This document shows, piece after piece, positions 46,450 through 59,795 of a stretch of DNA of 64,000 bases. Origin of the DNA: Epiperipatus broadwayi. Its lineage: Eukaryota > Onychophora > Udeonychophora > Euonychophora > Peripatidae. The stretch lies in assembly GCA_028023455.1 (NCBI GenBank), contig JAQFVV010006471.1:746001-810000 (forward strand), given 5' to 3'. Both the position numbers and the translations under genes were made by a program. The notes beneath the pieces were generated by a model. It ran no database searches and was not told the DNA's origin. It saw only the letters and a program-made list of their open reading frames with translations. Numbering within the stretch: the stretch's first letter is position 1; each line of letters begins with the position of its first letter.

Positions 46450-49220
46450 ACAAAATCATTATAATATATATATATAAAGAAAAAATATTCTAAATCAGGC
46501 GATTATAATAAAACTGTTGTACTATGCTGATATATTAAATCAATGACAATGATAAATAATAAAATCAATAATTATAATAGCAGATTCAGCAAAAAAACAA
46601 CTTTTTTGTTTTAATTTTTGTTTTCAATTTAATAGCTTAGAATTCGTCTTATTATATATATAATCATATATAATAGATTTGTTTAATGCTACATTAGTAG
46701 AGAAATTTTGTAGTCAACATCTGATCGCTTTATAAATATATAGTGAAATATAATATATGTTTATATATATATGCACATTATAAAGATAAACAAGAAGCCA
46801 TTTAAAAAAATACAATTACAATAATTTCCAATATTATTTTTAAACAAGAATCGCTAAAAAGTATCAGATTTCTTTCATTATCATTCTGTTTTCAAACATA
46901 AAGTGTTAAACCAAAGGCATGTTATCAATAATAAGAACTGACAATTTTGATATTTTTTGAATAGAAAAAGGATCATATTTCTAATATTTTGAAAATCCAT
47001 AACCTCTGCTTCATATTGCTTGTTACAGAAAATCTTGCTAAGTTAAAATGTAACTGGGCTTCTGCTTCATAAAAATATTTGATACTGCTATTAAGAAAAA
47101 TCTGTTTGATCATTATAAAAATATATACAAAAAAGTAGAAATATCAACAGCCATAACAAATATTAAAACGTACAGAAAATAAAATCGAAACTTAAATAAT
47201 ATTTTACTAAAAGTTTTAATAGGATTAAATTTCATTTTATTTATTTTCTAAAGTGTGTTATATTTATATTATTTGTTAAAATAAATAAAAAAATATAATA
47301 CATTCACTTTGTTTATCGCAAGCACACATAGTGTAAATATATATAATGTTCAGGTTTCTAAATTACTTCACTACAAAATAAACAAAGGATCAGCAAGAAC
47401 TATAAAATAATATAATGGTTTATCATTAATTTATAGCTTAATTTATACAGATATTACAAAAAAAAAAAACAAACGTAAATATTTTGGAAACCACTTAAGC
47501 TCAACTATAAATTGGTTTTCTCACCAAAAAAAAAACCCAAAATGAGTATTTTACAAACATGTTGTTACATTATTTGATTCAGATGCATTTCAATGGTTTC
47601 AAATATCGGTGATGTGATTACTATCAAATTAAATGATTTTCAAATGCTATTAAAAAACAAAAATGTGATGAAGATGCAAATGTATTATACACAAAAGTTG
47701 TATATAAATTTTAAAAATTCTAAAATAAATTTAAAACATGCAGAACAATGCAACATCTGAAAAAATATTTTTCTTAAAGATCTTGCTTTTTCACACACAA
47801 AAAAAATACTAGCAATTTACATTGTATGAGCAATTTCCATTTCAATATAAGAGTGAAAATATTACTTCTAATTATATCTGAATTACAAACATTAAACTAG
47901 TATGCATGTGTATTTTTGTTTACATAAGATCGCAAAAAAAAAAAAACTCCAATTGGTAAGCCAAGTTCCAAAGTGTGTATTTATATTTAATGACTCGTTG
48001 CATTGTGGCTTCATCTTTCATGTCTACAATCTGGTTTAGAATACTTGTTATATAAAACTAGACTGAAACCAAAAAAATGATGTTTTCAATTAGGGTTGGT
48101 ATTATTCTTTCAATAACTAACCCACAATTAATTCAGCTACCTATTCAATGTTTGTCAGTAAATGAGTTATCTGTCAACTCAGTAAAACAAGATTAAAAAA
48201 TCACTCAAATCTTCATTATCCAAAAATTTTAAAGATTGGTAAACAGTATCTTTTTCTTCACTGTTGTTCTATAAAAAACAGTTAAAAAGCATTTTTTCTA
48301 ATGGGAGTTATGAAAATTCTATTTTATTTTATATATATAAACGATAAAAAGATCACAAAAAATTATGCTTTAATTAAAAATGTTATTTTGCTTGAATATA
48401 CTAAAGACCTATGTTTCAGTCAAGGATATATTTATAATATAAGTATAAGACAAATATATATCATTTTTATTATTTAAGATCAATAAAATGAAAATTATTA
48501 TTGAAATGGAAAATATATATTGCCTGTATTGTCTTTAAGTACCAAAAAATATGTAAAGCAATCAAAAAACAAAAGTTGATATTACACATGTAAAGTGACA
48601 ATAAACTCTATTATACATCAGTAAACTATTCACATAATTGCAATTATTTTATTTATTCATTCGTTTATTTAATGTATGGGTTTTTTTATAATAGCTGAAA
48701 TATTAACAAATATAAAAGAGTCTGCAAAAATTCCAACAAGTAATAGATTCCCCAGTGTTATTATTACATTCACTAGCCATAGAATTGATAACCATTAACT
48801 TTGTGGTTTATATTTGTGTTTGCCTACATGGCTGATAAATTCCATTTATAATGCAGATAAGAACATATTGGTTGTACTTACTTTCTTAATGAAACTCCAA
48901 TTGTGTTTAGAAAGATCAAATTTAACTTACTTTATTGTTGGATCTACAAAAAACATATTTGTATGGAATATCATAAGAATTTTATTTATTCCACTATAAT
49001 TATTTGATTGTATATTCTTGATTGAGCATCCAAAAAGGGGTTATCAAAGAGGTATAAAAACTTCAGACCAAATATTGTTTGTCAGAAAGCACAATTATCT
49101 GTTCTGTTTATCCTAGATTTGATAAACTTAAAAAATAAATACATTTCAAAATATTTTCAATTCCATGTTTGAAAATGTTTAAGATAAATTTATTACATTT
49201 ATACAAATAACAATAAAATT
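46450..49220. other. No gene seen
   Basis: AT-rich sequence without supported frames. The plus-strand frame at 48,814-48,999 shows no motif. Confidence 0.55.
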
Positions 49221-49224
49221 GATA

Positions 49225-50560
49225 TACATATATCAAACATTCCAATTGATGAAGCTTTAAATATGATTTCACAACATTGCAATTTGCCAGACCATATTAT
49301 TGCTTTGATTAAACATTGTCTCATGAACACATATTTTGTATACAATGAACAGGATTACAGACAAGTTTTGGTACTCCTATGGACTCACCTATCTCAGGAG
49401 TAATAGCTGGTTCATTCATGGAAAATATAAAAACGCATGCTTTAGAATCATCATCTTTAAAACCTCTTATTTGGCTCAGAAACGTAGATGACACTTTTGT
49501 TATATGGCAACATGGAAGAAAATAAATTAGATGATTTTTTCTTACATTTAAATAATATGCATCATCATATTAAATTTACAATGGAGACAGAGTCTAATGG
49601 AAAACTCCCTTTTCTTAAGGTTCTATTCACCAGAACACCAAATAGTTTATCTTTTTCGATTTACAGAAAGAATACACACATGGACAGATATTTACATTTA
49701 CATTCTCATCATTACCCAACTCAGATAGTTTCTGTAGCCAAAACTCTTTTAAATAGAGCAATTAACCTTTCAGATAAGTCAAATCTGAAAGAAAAAATAA
49801 ATCATATTAATAGTGTTTTGTCAGCAAATAGTTATAATTATAAATTTATAAAAAAAAAAAAAAAAAGCTTTCTTTCAAGCCCAAAATTGACAAAATAGGA
49901 AACAAACAGATGATAAATCAGCTATTAGGATTTGTATTCCATATGTAAAAAGAACTATAGACAGTATTGGATGTATATTAAAATGCTATAATATAGATAC
50001 AGCATTTTCTACTCATCAAAAGATCAGCAATATAATAACCAAGTCTAAGGATTCAATCTCTCTTGAATCTCATGGTGTTTATCAAATCTCATGTGAAAAT
50101 TATAAAGCTTTTTACATAGGTATGAGTAATCGTCACATCAGTGTTAGGAGAGATGAGCATGCTAATGCAGTTAAACAACACTCATCATCATCAGAACTCT
50201 CACTCCATACTATAGAATCAGGTCATAAAATTGATTTTTCTAGTACCAGGATCATTTCCAGATGTGATAATGTCTACCAGCACAAAATTAAAGAAACCAT
50301 TGAAATACTTAAAAGGCCAAATTGTATCAATAAGCGAGATGATACATGCAAACTTCCTCCTATTTGGAAAGATTTTTTAAAAAACCATTCTTAATTTAAC
50401 ATTTTTGCTATTGGTAGAACTTTAACATTTTTTTCAAATCAGTGATTGTAACGCCTCTACAACGGTCTTTTTCTCTTTTATCACCCAGTGGATGATTGTG
50501 TGATCAAGTCGAAATGTCAATATATCAATATTTAAATTTTTAACACGGTTGAACCTGCAA
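49225..50560 (+). pseudogene. Penelope-like element, 5'-truncated (RT palm to GIY-YIG)
   Basis: The sequence enters in the reverse transcriptase near motif A (SNIPIDEAL). It continues through the KHCLMNTYFVYN segment, motif B (FGTPMDSPISGVIAGSF, about 49,363-49,413), and motif C reading NVDDTFVIW at 49,481-49,507, where Tyr is expected in place of Asn. After a frame change at about 49,490 comes FLHLNNMHHHIKFTMETE, with RYLHLHSHHYPTQIVSVAKTLLNRA (the thumb region). A poly-A-associated break at about 49,855 follows, then FVYPYVKR and the GIY-YIG domain GVYQISCENYKAFYIGMSNRHISVRRDEH with IKETIEILKRP, ending with TAA at 50,392-50,394. The 3' UTR carries a GTCGAAATGTC word like other PLE ends here. 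At least two frameshifts make it non-functional. Confidence 0.85.
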
Positions 50561-50754
50561 AATATGTCTTTTATATAGATATCATAACCCCAATTCTATG
50601 ATATTCCAAGTTTTCAATTAGTTGGGTGTAAGAGGTGAATGTTGAGTTCAACTGTGTTCTATGTGGAAGTGTGTTTACCCAAGTAAATTGAAATGCATAT
50701 ATGTTTTTATCTCAACATAAAACAAATTCTAATGTTATTCGTAATTTAGTAAGG

Positions 50755-50757
<3 letters not shown>

Positions 50758-50790
<33 letters not shown>

Positions 50791-50856
50791 TAAGCTTAAA
50801 TTATATTAAGAGTATATATATATATATATATATATACTCTTAATATAATTTAAGCA
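50758..50856. repeat. (AT)n tracts with a 27-bp palindrome
   Basis: GCTTAAATTATATTAAGAG followed by an AT run is mirrored after the run as its exact reverse complement ending at about 50,855. A further AT tract precedes it. The block should extrude a cruciform or form a long RNA hairpin. Confidence 0.8.
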
Positions 50857-51454
50857 AACTTTTTTGATAAAATCTTTTGTTGAAAGAACTACTTACATAT
50901 AAACCAATATGTATTTTAATTAAATCTAGCAATTTTAAATAATTGTTTATCTCAGAGATATTAAATCAATTTAAAATAAATAAGGAATAAAATCTATGGA
51001 TGTAAACTTTATGTATTAATTCCAGGTACGATAAATGTAAAATGAATTTTATTGTATATCACCTTATCTTACTAATTTATATTTCTGATAGCAATATTAA
51101 AATTAAATAGTGCATAAAATTTAAATAAATTTAAATGTAATCTAGTATCTTAGAAGTATGACATTTTATTTCATAAGTATGCAATGGCGATGGTTTCAGT
51201 AATGATAAAACAGATATATTAAAATTAACATCTGCTTTATTATAAAATACCAAAATATAAATAAAATAAAAATTATAAGCGAACGATAAAATTTTGTAAA
51301 ATAAACAAATATTGATGTTTCTAATCTAAAGATAATCTAAGCTTAGAATATGACTATATGTAATTCTACAGTGTTGCAGAGACATTAGCTCACTATATGG
51401 GAAGGTTGAACAATATTTAAGCAAATCTTAACTTCAAAAAATGGAGAATATATT

Positions 51455-51522
51455 ACTACTACTGCTACTACCACTGCTACTGCTATTGATACTGCTACTA
51501 CTACTACTACTACTACTACTAC

Positions 51523-51562
<40 letters not shown>

Positions 51563-51572
51563 GATGATGATG
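51455..51572 (+). repeat. Compound trinucleotide microsatellite
   Basis: Runs of TAC/TGC triplets change to ACT triplets, then AAT triplets, then GATGAT, in one uninterrupted block. No frame of note uses it. Confidence 0.9.
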
Positions 51573-51686
51573 ATGTTTGATGCTGTTCTTAATTAGTTTA
51601 TTAACAAAAACTAATCACTAACCAATCAACTTTATTTATAAAACTGAATAGTTCTTTTACTCATTTAAAATAATAAATGAAACACA

Positions 51687-51830
51687 GGCTTGTTATATAC
51701 CTGTGGCTATATATATGTAATATAGGGTATATGAGCACAGACTTTCACACCACCCACCTCTCTCCACTCTATCTAATAACACTGATACAACTAAACACAT
51801 ATATGCTGAAAAGATAAAGAAGTAAAATTA
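51687..51830 (-). mobile_element. SINE-like element relic, copy D
   Basis: The tail word order (ACAGGCTT...ATACCTG...TATATGTAATATA) and the A-box-like region (minus strand GTATCAGTGTTATTAGATAGA) match copies A and B. The segment holding the hammerhead is missing and the B-box region is degraded. This is the most decayed member of the family in the window. Confidence 0.5.
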
Positions 51831-51839
51831 TTTGCTTAC

Positions 51840-54345
51840 CAATCCTAAATCTTAGATGAAATACATAGTTTTATGTATTATATCTTAATATCTCTTAGGG
51901 GAATTATTTGTTATAATTCTATATTATTCAAAGACTTAATAATTAGTTCAGAGTATAACTTTACTAATGAATATATAATTTACTTTAATTATATCACCAG
52001 GATGCCTTATTGCGTCCTACAGCATTTCAAAATTAATACAAATATCATAGGAGCTATGTACAAAATATTCCTTATGGAGCTAATTATTTACATAAGGATG
52101 ATTAACTTCCTATGGATCTGAAGCCAAATATTAAGAACTTAAAATATATAATAAATTAAGAATAACAAGTTAGATAAGTTTAAAAGTTAGTTCAACTAAT
52201 ACAATCTGACTTCAAGGTAAATCATATAGTTCATCATAACCAATATCATGAATAATAAAATATATAAAATAGTTAGCTATACATTCATCTCTTAATAATA
52301 TATGGAGAATTTTATTATTTCTTTATTACACTAATAATAACTCTAATTAAGTAATTATATACTATAACAAAGTTTATTCAAAGTAATTTAATAGTGTGTA
52401 ATTCAACTGTTATAAATGATTAAAATGTATCCTATGCTAATATTTATGCTTGCATAATACTCCAACATTAAAAATTCACTAATAACACTTTAATAAAACA
52501 TCAAATATTAGATTATGAGCACAAGATAATTTCTTTATCAGCACTTAATATGAAGATATAATAAAATTTACTTAATCATAATTACTAATCCAATTCTGAT
52601 TATATTTTTAGCACACTAATCCATTTTAGGATATTTGCCAATGACTTTGATATTTGTAATATTTTACTATAGTGATATTTATAATCCATAATCAATTCTT
52701 CCCCATTGATGGTAAGTTGTAGTTTATCATACAAAAAGTGAAGTGGTCTAATCCATTTGAAAACACTCAAATTTATATCCAAATAACTATGATTTATTAC
52801 TTATTTTAGCAATACATTATTAATCCTGTGATTTAAAAAAACCTAATTCATTTTGCTATACACTCCTCGTTTTAATATTTAATATGACCAAGCAATAAAT
52901 TATAATCCATAAATGCATTTACTCAATTGATTTTAATTAATAATTCAGCATTTTATTCAAGCTATGAATTTTATAATTTTGTGTATGTGAATTTACACTT
53001 ATTAATTAGAATTTATCTTTCACTATTTCACAATTATATTAATTTAAATGATAAGCTGTTTCATAGTTATTTGGAATAAAGAGATAAGTTGTTTTGCAAT
53101 TATTTGAAATGAAAAGACAATCAACTTGATTGAACTTATTATCAGTATCCCATAAGCAATTTTACAAAGTTTTCATTAAAAATTGAATTCAACAATAAAA
53201 AAAATTTGAAATAGTATTTAATGATAATCCCTTGTTTGATGTTGTTAATTATCCATTTCAGTTTTAAAAAAAACATTTTACTAAACTAGACAAATTTTAG
53301 TTATCATGAAGCAGCCTGTCAAAATGGCGATTTTAAAATTTTAACTGGCCTAAATTTTGAATGCACTGAAATTTTCTGATGACTGATTGAATTTTTCATG
53401 CACCATTATTTATAATTTTTGATTAGCTATGCTTTTCCATTTCTGTGTTTTTCCCGGAAAAAATGAATAATTGCCATAGTTACAGAGAAAGCAGAGGATA
53501 AAAAGTTGTCTAGGTTTGATTTAAAATGGCAATTTTCCAGATAGTAAGTAAAATAATAATTTTACAATCACTTACTTAATAAATAAATAACTTATAATTT
53601 GTTACATTAATTTTCTTAAAGTTCTCAAATATTTAATTACCAATTCATTTGATAAATACCTTTAAATTAAATTATACTATTAAATAAGTAACTTAATTTA
53701 CCAATTCATCCAATAAATACCTTTAAATTAAATAAGATAAAATAATTTTGTCAGTTTTTTACCCCCTTAGTATTTAAACTGTGATAAAATTAATATAAAA
53801 CTGATACTGTTTCGAAAGGGAGAAAAATATTGAAAACATTTATAATTTACCAAATTAAAACAAAATTATATGCAAGCACACTTAAAAATCAACTATTTGT
53901 TCTACAACTTTGAATAAATGAAATCTTAATGGTAATTATTTTCTTTTAAAATATTCTATGTTACATTATTAAGTGTGATTTATTGTCCTATTCTGTATCT
54001 CTTTATAAAATATTTATTTTGTGTGAGTGTCTATTTCCCCCTATAAAATTCAATTGCGCATTTTTAAAAAAAAAAAAACAAACAAATGTAGATGCATGTA
54101 TTTTATATAAGGATTAATTAGCAAAATCTTCTTGGAAGACATTTTTATAATACCTCTTTATATTATATTTTATCTTAAGCAATATCATAAGAGATTTTTG
54201 AACTTAATTTTGTCTATATTATCTGCTATCTAACCAATGATAGTAGTGAATTTTATTTCCTTAACTGTAAAATAAAGTCAATAATTTTTCTTTAATCTTT
54301 GAGTTATATAAAAATTACAATAATAAATGCAATTTTACAATATAT
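51840..54345. other. No gene seen
   Basis: AT-rich sequence. Small frames at 51,873-52,121 and 52,600-52,782 have no recognisable motif. Confidence 0.55.
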
Positions 54346-54349
54346 ATAT

Positions 54350-54970
54350 ATATTATATTTAATATTTTCACGGTTGTATGATGTAAATAAATTATAACTT
54401 TTCGGGCTGTACCGTGTATTATTTTCCATTTAACACCGATATATCTACGGACTAGCAACCACCATTAACAAGGTTAACTTTTGAAAAAACAATCTTGTTA
54501 GATCTCAAAGAATAACGTGACTCAGTGCATGATGAGAAGTTAGGTTCAACTTGAAGTAGTTCAGCATTTACAATATGAGGCTTATCAAAATGTTTATTTC
54601 CCTCAGTTTTTCACCTATTAATTTCAAATTAATATTGGATAAAATGAGAGGGTTCCACATAGCTGGAATACATTGTGCTTCACCAACCCTATTTAAACCA
54701 GTAGGTCTCTTTAATATTTCAATTGATTCTCTCATGGTTCTTAAATCATATCGTTCCAAATTTGCAAGTATTTTTGTATTGTCAAAATCAGGTTTGTGAC
54801 CAATTTCTAAAAAAATGGGAAGTAAAAACTGATGTACTAATTTTTTGATTAAAAGCATTTCTATGTTCCTTAATTCTGATATTTATTCATCTATTAGAAT
54901 GACGCACATAGCTTCTTGAGCACTGTGAACATGGAATTTTATAAACTCCTTGGTGTTCCAAAAATATTCT
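54350..54970 (-). pseudogene. Penelope-like element 3' fragment, inverted
   Basis: The minus strand matches the 3' parts at 55,195-55,810 and 58,010-58,580: the EH/RNAF region, IGHKPDFDNTKILANLERYDLRTMRES, IEILKRPTGLNR, then the 3' UTR and even the first about 30 bases of the next unit (ACATCATACAACC...). It abuts the plus-strand copy head to head at about 54,970. Crossing from 3' UTR into the next unit's start shows that it derived from a tandem template. Confidence 0.75.
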
Positions 54971-55800
54971 TTCTAATAATTATAAGAAAAACATCATACG
55001 TAAGGCTTTACATAATATTAAAAATAAAAAGATGATAGAATTGACAATTCCTCTTTTAAAAGAGTAATTTTACCTTACATTAAAGGGGTTACTGATAAAA
55101 TCAGTAGAAGACTATCTTGTTTTAATATAAAGACTACTTTTTCTACTGGCAAAAAAATTGGTGATTTTTTATATAAACCTAAAGACAGAATATTTTTGGA
55201 ACACCAAGGAGTTTATGAAATTCCATGTTTACAGTGCTCAAGAAGCTATGTGGGTCATTCTAATAGATGAATAAATGTCAGAATTAAGGAACACAGAAAT
55301 GCTTTTAATCAAAAAATTAGTACATCAGTTTTAATGTCCCATTTTTTTAGAAATTGGTCACAAACCTGATTTTGACAATACAAAAATACTTGCAAATTTG
55401 GAATGGTATGATTTAAGAACCATGAGAGAGTCAATTGAATTATTAAAGAGACCTACTGGTTTAAATAGAGCTGATGAAACACAAAGTATTCCAGCTATGT
55501 GGAAACCTCTCATTTTATCCAATATTAATTTGAAATTAATAGGTGAAAAACTGAGGGAAATAAACATTTTGATAAGCCTCATATTGTGAATGCTGAACTA
55601 CTTCAAGTTGAATCTCACTTCTCATCATGCACTGAGTCACATTATTCTTTGAGATCTAATGAGATTGTTCTTTCAAAAGATATCCTTGATAATGGCAGTT
55701 GCTAGTCCATCGAAATATCAGTGTTTAATGAAAAATAATACATGGTACAGCTCAAAAAGTTATAATTTATCTACATCATACAACCATGAAAACATTAAAT
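54971..55800 (+). mobile_element. Penelope-like element pseudo-LTR (upstream 5'-truncated copy)
   Basis: Direct partial copy of the downstream element, covering the late thumb/linker region (about 57,567 onwards) through the GIY-YIG domain to the 3' UTR. Then, without spacer, the full body begins. Such a truncated upstream copy in direct orientation is the classical pseudo-LTR of Penelope elements. Translated segments include RIDNSSFKRVILPYIKG, FLYKPKDRIFLEHQG and VYEIPCLQCSRSYVGHSNR, then TGA, then INVRIKEHRNAF. Confidence 0.8.
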
Positions 55801-55829
55801 ATAATATTATTAATCTTTATGGGGAGAAA

Positions 55830-58517
55830 ATGTTTTTTCGTTTAAGAACTTTCGAAAAATCTTGCGTAAAGAAAGAAAAGTTGTTGTGCGATCTTACATT
55901 TTTAATTTGTTGTAGAGATAATGAGGTGATTCCAAAATGCTTCAGATCAAAGTTTCATTTAAAGTCTTTTAAAATAAGAAACATTCTACAGGTGGTGAGT
56001 AGAAAAATTTTGATTTCTTTTATTCATGATATTAAAAAAAAGTTAAACTATATTGATTGTTTTTTACTGAGAGAACGGATAACATTAAGCAATATTATAC
56101 ACCCCATTTTTTTGTCTATTTTTGATAAAATTGTTTATTTTCGATCTATTAAAGATTCAGAATTTAAAACTTTGAAACAAAAAAAGAAATTAGCTTTATT
56201 AATAAGTAGAAAGGAAAAACAATTTACTAATAATACTGCGAGTGATTCACATGTAAAAAATTTATCCCTAAATAAACTTTCTTCTGATGAAATTTCTTTG
56301 TTGAAAAAAGGTTTTAATTATGCATTGGCTCCTAAATGTGTTCCAGTTGAAAATATTATATGCAATATAGAATCTTCCTTAAAAAATATAGACTTACATA
56401 CAACTGATCTTATTATATTTGAAGTTTGTGATGTCTTAAAAAATATGAAACCACCAAAAAATAATTTATCTAAAGGAGAATTTATTGTACTTCAAAATTT
56501 AAAAAAAGATGAGTCTATTGTTGTTATTCCAGCAGATAAGGGTAATTCGACTGTTGTTCTTAATTGTTTGGATTACAATAATAAAATTGTAGATTTGTTA
56601 AATGATGGAACTTATAAAAAGATTATTAGAGATCCTCTGACATATTTAGAAAAAAAGACAAAATGTCTTATCAAACGTTCTAATAAAGATGAAGATATGA
56701 AAATTAAAATTTCTCCAAGAGAAGAGTGTTCATTATATCCTAAATTTTATGGTTTGCGTAAAATTCATAAACCTGAGATACCATTGTGACCTATTGTGTG
56801 TGCTATAGGCTCTCTTACACATGCTTTGGCTCAATATTTAGCCCAATGCTTACAGCCATTGACAGACAAGATTCCATCAAGAATTAAAAATTCAAATCAT
56901 TATATTTCAATATTTAAAAACTTAAAACTAATTGGAACTGATTTATTGGTTAGTTTTGATGTTTCTTCTATGTTTACTAATATTCCTGTTGAAGAAGCAT
57001 TAAGTATAATAGCTCAGTACAATGATTTACCTGATTTTATTATTTCATTAGCAAAGCATTGCCTTGAAAATACATTTTTGTTTATAATTTTCAAATATTT
57101 AAACAAATTAAAGGACTTTCTATGGAATCCCCACTGTCACCTGCCATTGTTGATCTTTTTATGGACAACTTTGAAAGTCAAGTATCATGTGCAGCTACTA
57201 AAAAAACTTCTATTTGGCTTATATATGTGGATGATACATTTGTCATATGGCCTCATGGCATTGATTCTTTAAAATCTTTTCTTGTTTTTTATAAATAATT
57301 GGCATCCAAATATTAAATTTACTACGGAAGTGGAAAATAACAAATCACTTTATTTTCTAGATGTTTTGATTGCAAGAAAATGTGATGAAACATTGTCAAT
57401 ATCAGTTTACAGAAAATTCACCCATACAAACAGATATCTTAATTTTAATTCTCATCATCATACTGCACAATTTTTTTCTGTAGCAAAAAATCTTTTCACT
57501 AGAGCTTATAATTTATCTGATAAAGAATATCTTTCTCAAAAAATAGAGCTTACAAAAAGTATTCTGCTTTCTAATAATTATAATAAAAACATCATATGTA
57601 AGGCTTTACATAACATTAATACTAAAAAGAAAAAAGAAGATAGAATTGACAATTCCTCTTTTAATAGAGTAATTTTACCTTACATTAAAGGGGTTACTGA
57701 TAAAATCAGTAGAAGACTATCTTCTTTTAATATAAAGACTATTTTTTCTACTGGCAAAAAAAAATTGGTGATTTTTTATATAAACCTAAAGACAGAATAA
57801 TATTTATTTTACAAAGTGCAGATGGTATTGAAATTAAACTGAGAGAGTTCAAACCTCTCAAGCACTTAGCCAATCAGATCACAAATACTGAGACACAGAA
57901 CCGCTCTTTTCTTGTTAAATTCTCTGTCTCAATATTTGTGATCTGATTGGCTAAGCGCTTGAGAGGTTTGCACTCTCTCAGTTTAATTTCTAAAGACAGA
58001 ATGTTTTTTGGAACATCAAGGAATTTATGAAATTCCATGTTTATAGTGCTCAAGAAGCTATGTGGGTCATTCTAATAGATGAATAAATGTCAGAATTAAG
58101 GAACATAGAAATGCTTTTAATCAAAAAATTAGTACATCAGTTTTTACTTCCCATTTTTTAGAAATTGGTCACAAACCTGATTTTGACAATACAAAAATAC
58201 TTGCAAATTTGGAATGATATGATTTAAGAACCATGAGAGAGTCAATTGAAATATTAAAGAGACCTACTGGTTTAAATAGGGATGATGAAGCACAATGTAT
58301 TCCAGCTATGTGGAAACCTCTCATTTTATTCAATATTAATTTGAAATTAATAGGTAAAAAAACTGAGGGAAATAAACATTTTGATAAGCTTCATATTGTG
58401 AATGCTGAACTACTTAAAGCTGAACCTCACTTCTTATCATGCACTGAGTCACATTATTCTTTGAGATCTAATGAGATTATTTTTTCAAAAGTTAACCTTG
58501 ATAATGGCAGTTGCTAG
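55830..58517 (+). pseudogene. Penelope-like element reverse transcriptase-GIY-YIG polyprotein
   Basis: The likely start is the ATG at 55,830 (MFFRLRTFEKSC); the upstream part of that frame lies in the pseudo-LTR. An N-terminal domain of about 260 residues is followed by SIVVIPADKGNSTVVL and YPKFYGLRKIHKPEIPL. Then come a TGA at 56,787 (just before PIV), motif A in LLVSFDVSSMFTNIPVEEAL, a frame change near 57,090, motif B MESPLSPAIVDLFMD (57,122 on), motif C YVDD at 57,224-57,235, another frame change near 57,285, the thumb RYLNFNSHHHTAQFFSVAKNL, and the linker RVILPYIKGVTDKI. The GIY-YIG part (from about 58,010: FLEHQG, CSRSYVGHSNR, IEILKRPTGLN) is split by a 192-bp foldback insertion. It is almost full length but broken several times. 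Confidence 0.87.
57799..57990. mobile_element. Foldback insertion with 12-bp target-site duplication
   Basis: Two 71-bp arms (57,830-57,900 and 57,920-57,990) are inverted copies with about four mismatches and a 19-bp loop. TAAAGACAGAAT is duplicated at 57,787-57,798 and 57,991-58,002, and the empty site is preserved in the upstream pseudo-LTR at about 55,182. A 31-bp segment lies between the left duplication and the left arm, so the right end is the inverted-repeat tip while the left end is not. Confidence 0.8.
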
Positions 58518-58599
58518 TCCATCAAAATATCGGTGTTTAATGGAAAAAATACATGGTACAGCCCCAAAAGTTATAATTTATATATATATAATAGCAAAA

Positions 58600-59790
58600 A
58601 ATTAGTAATTCAAATGTAAACACATGCAAATTTTTTATATGCTATCTAATGGTCAGACTAAGCATGTTTTAATAATTTATATATTTTTAAAAATTTATAT
58701 AATTTTATACAGGCACTGGTCTGAGTTTAAATATCAGGAAATAGGTTAGTGTATATATATATTAACAATCTTTTATTTAACAGAATAAAGTTGATCAATA
58801 CACAACCCCTAGTTGCAATATCTGGTTAGATCATGATGAACACAAGTTATTCCCAATGAATGAATATAGACCATACAAGGTTACATTTGGCTAACACATC
58901 ATGGCAACAATTGTTTAATTACAAAATATAATTGTCAGTTGACATATAAGTTATTTTTTTTAACAAATCTTTTCCTTCACTCCATTATATATTACTTTCT
59001 TATTTTATATGCATGCAGAAAAACAATAATTATAAAAATGTCCAAGGTTTTTTTGCTAAATTTAATCTTAATCTTCAATTATAGTACAATGTTAATACAG
59101 TTATAAAGAATCTAGTACATTTGCCATAAAGTAAAAATTACTTTATGTATAAATAAACTTATAAATATAAGACATTTATTAGACTCATAACTTTACTAGT
59201 ATAGACACATGCATATATTTAATATGGGATATGTAACTTCTACCTCATTCTATAACAGTAACTATGAGGAATGGCCATTTATAGGTCCAAATTCCAATTT
59301 AATAAAAATACAATTTCTACAGGGATAGCTCATTCTGAGTTCAATCTCTAATTTAAAAAATCAAAATAGGAATGAATCCTCCCATACAGATACAGATATT
59401 TGTAAACTATTTGACAGTGAATAAATAACTACATAGATATTCTATAAGTTTATCTACACTAAAATGTAATTTTCAGCAATCAAATGCAGGACTGATTATG
59501 GGCAAATAAACCTGATATATACAATTAAATCATTAAAAATAAAGCTATTAATAATTGTTTACCTTAATTATTTAATGCTTGGATAATTTATGCATGGATA
59601 CATGACATTTAAAATGAGTATTACATTTTTCATTACTATTATTATTTACTTTTTTTTATTAACAATTTTTACAAAATAACATTTGGTTAACAAGTTTTTC
59701 ACAAAATGTTAATCTAACATACATACATAATAGAGAGCAAAACTTTTCTTTTTGTTTTTTACTTCAGTTTCATTATAATAGAGATAAGAA
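58600..59790. other. No gene seen
   Basis: AT-rich sequence. Words such as TCTGAGTTTAAA (about 58,722) and TCTGAGTTCAATCTC (about 59,334) resemble Pol III B boxes and could be SINE relics, but no matching A boxes were secured. Confidence 0.4.
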
Positions 59791-59795
59791 AATTA

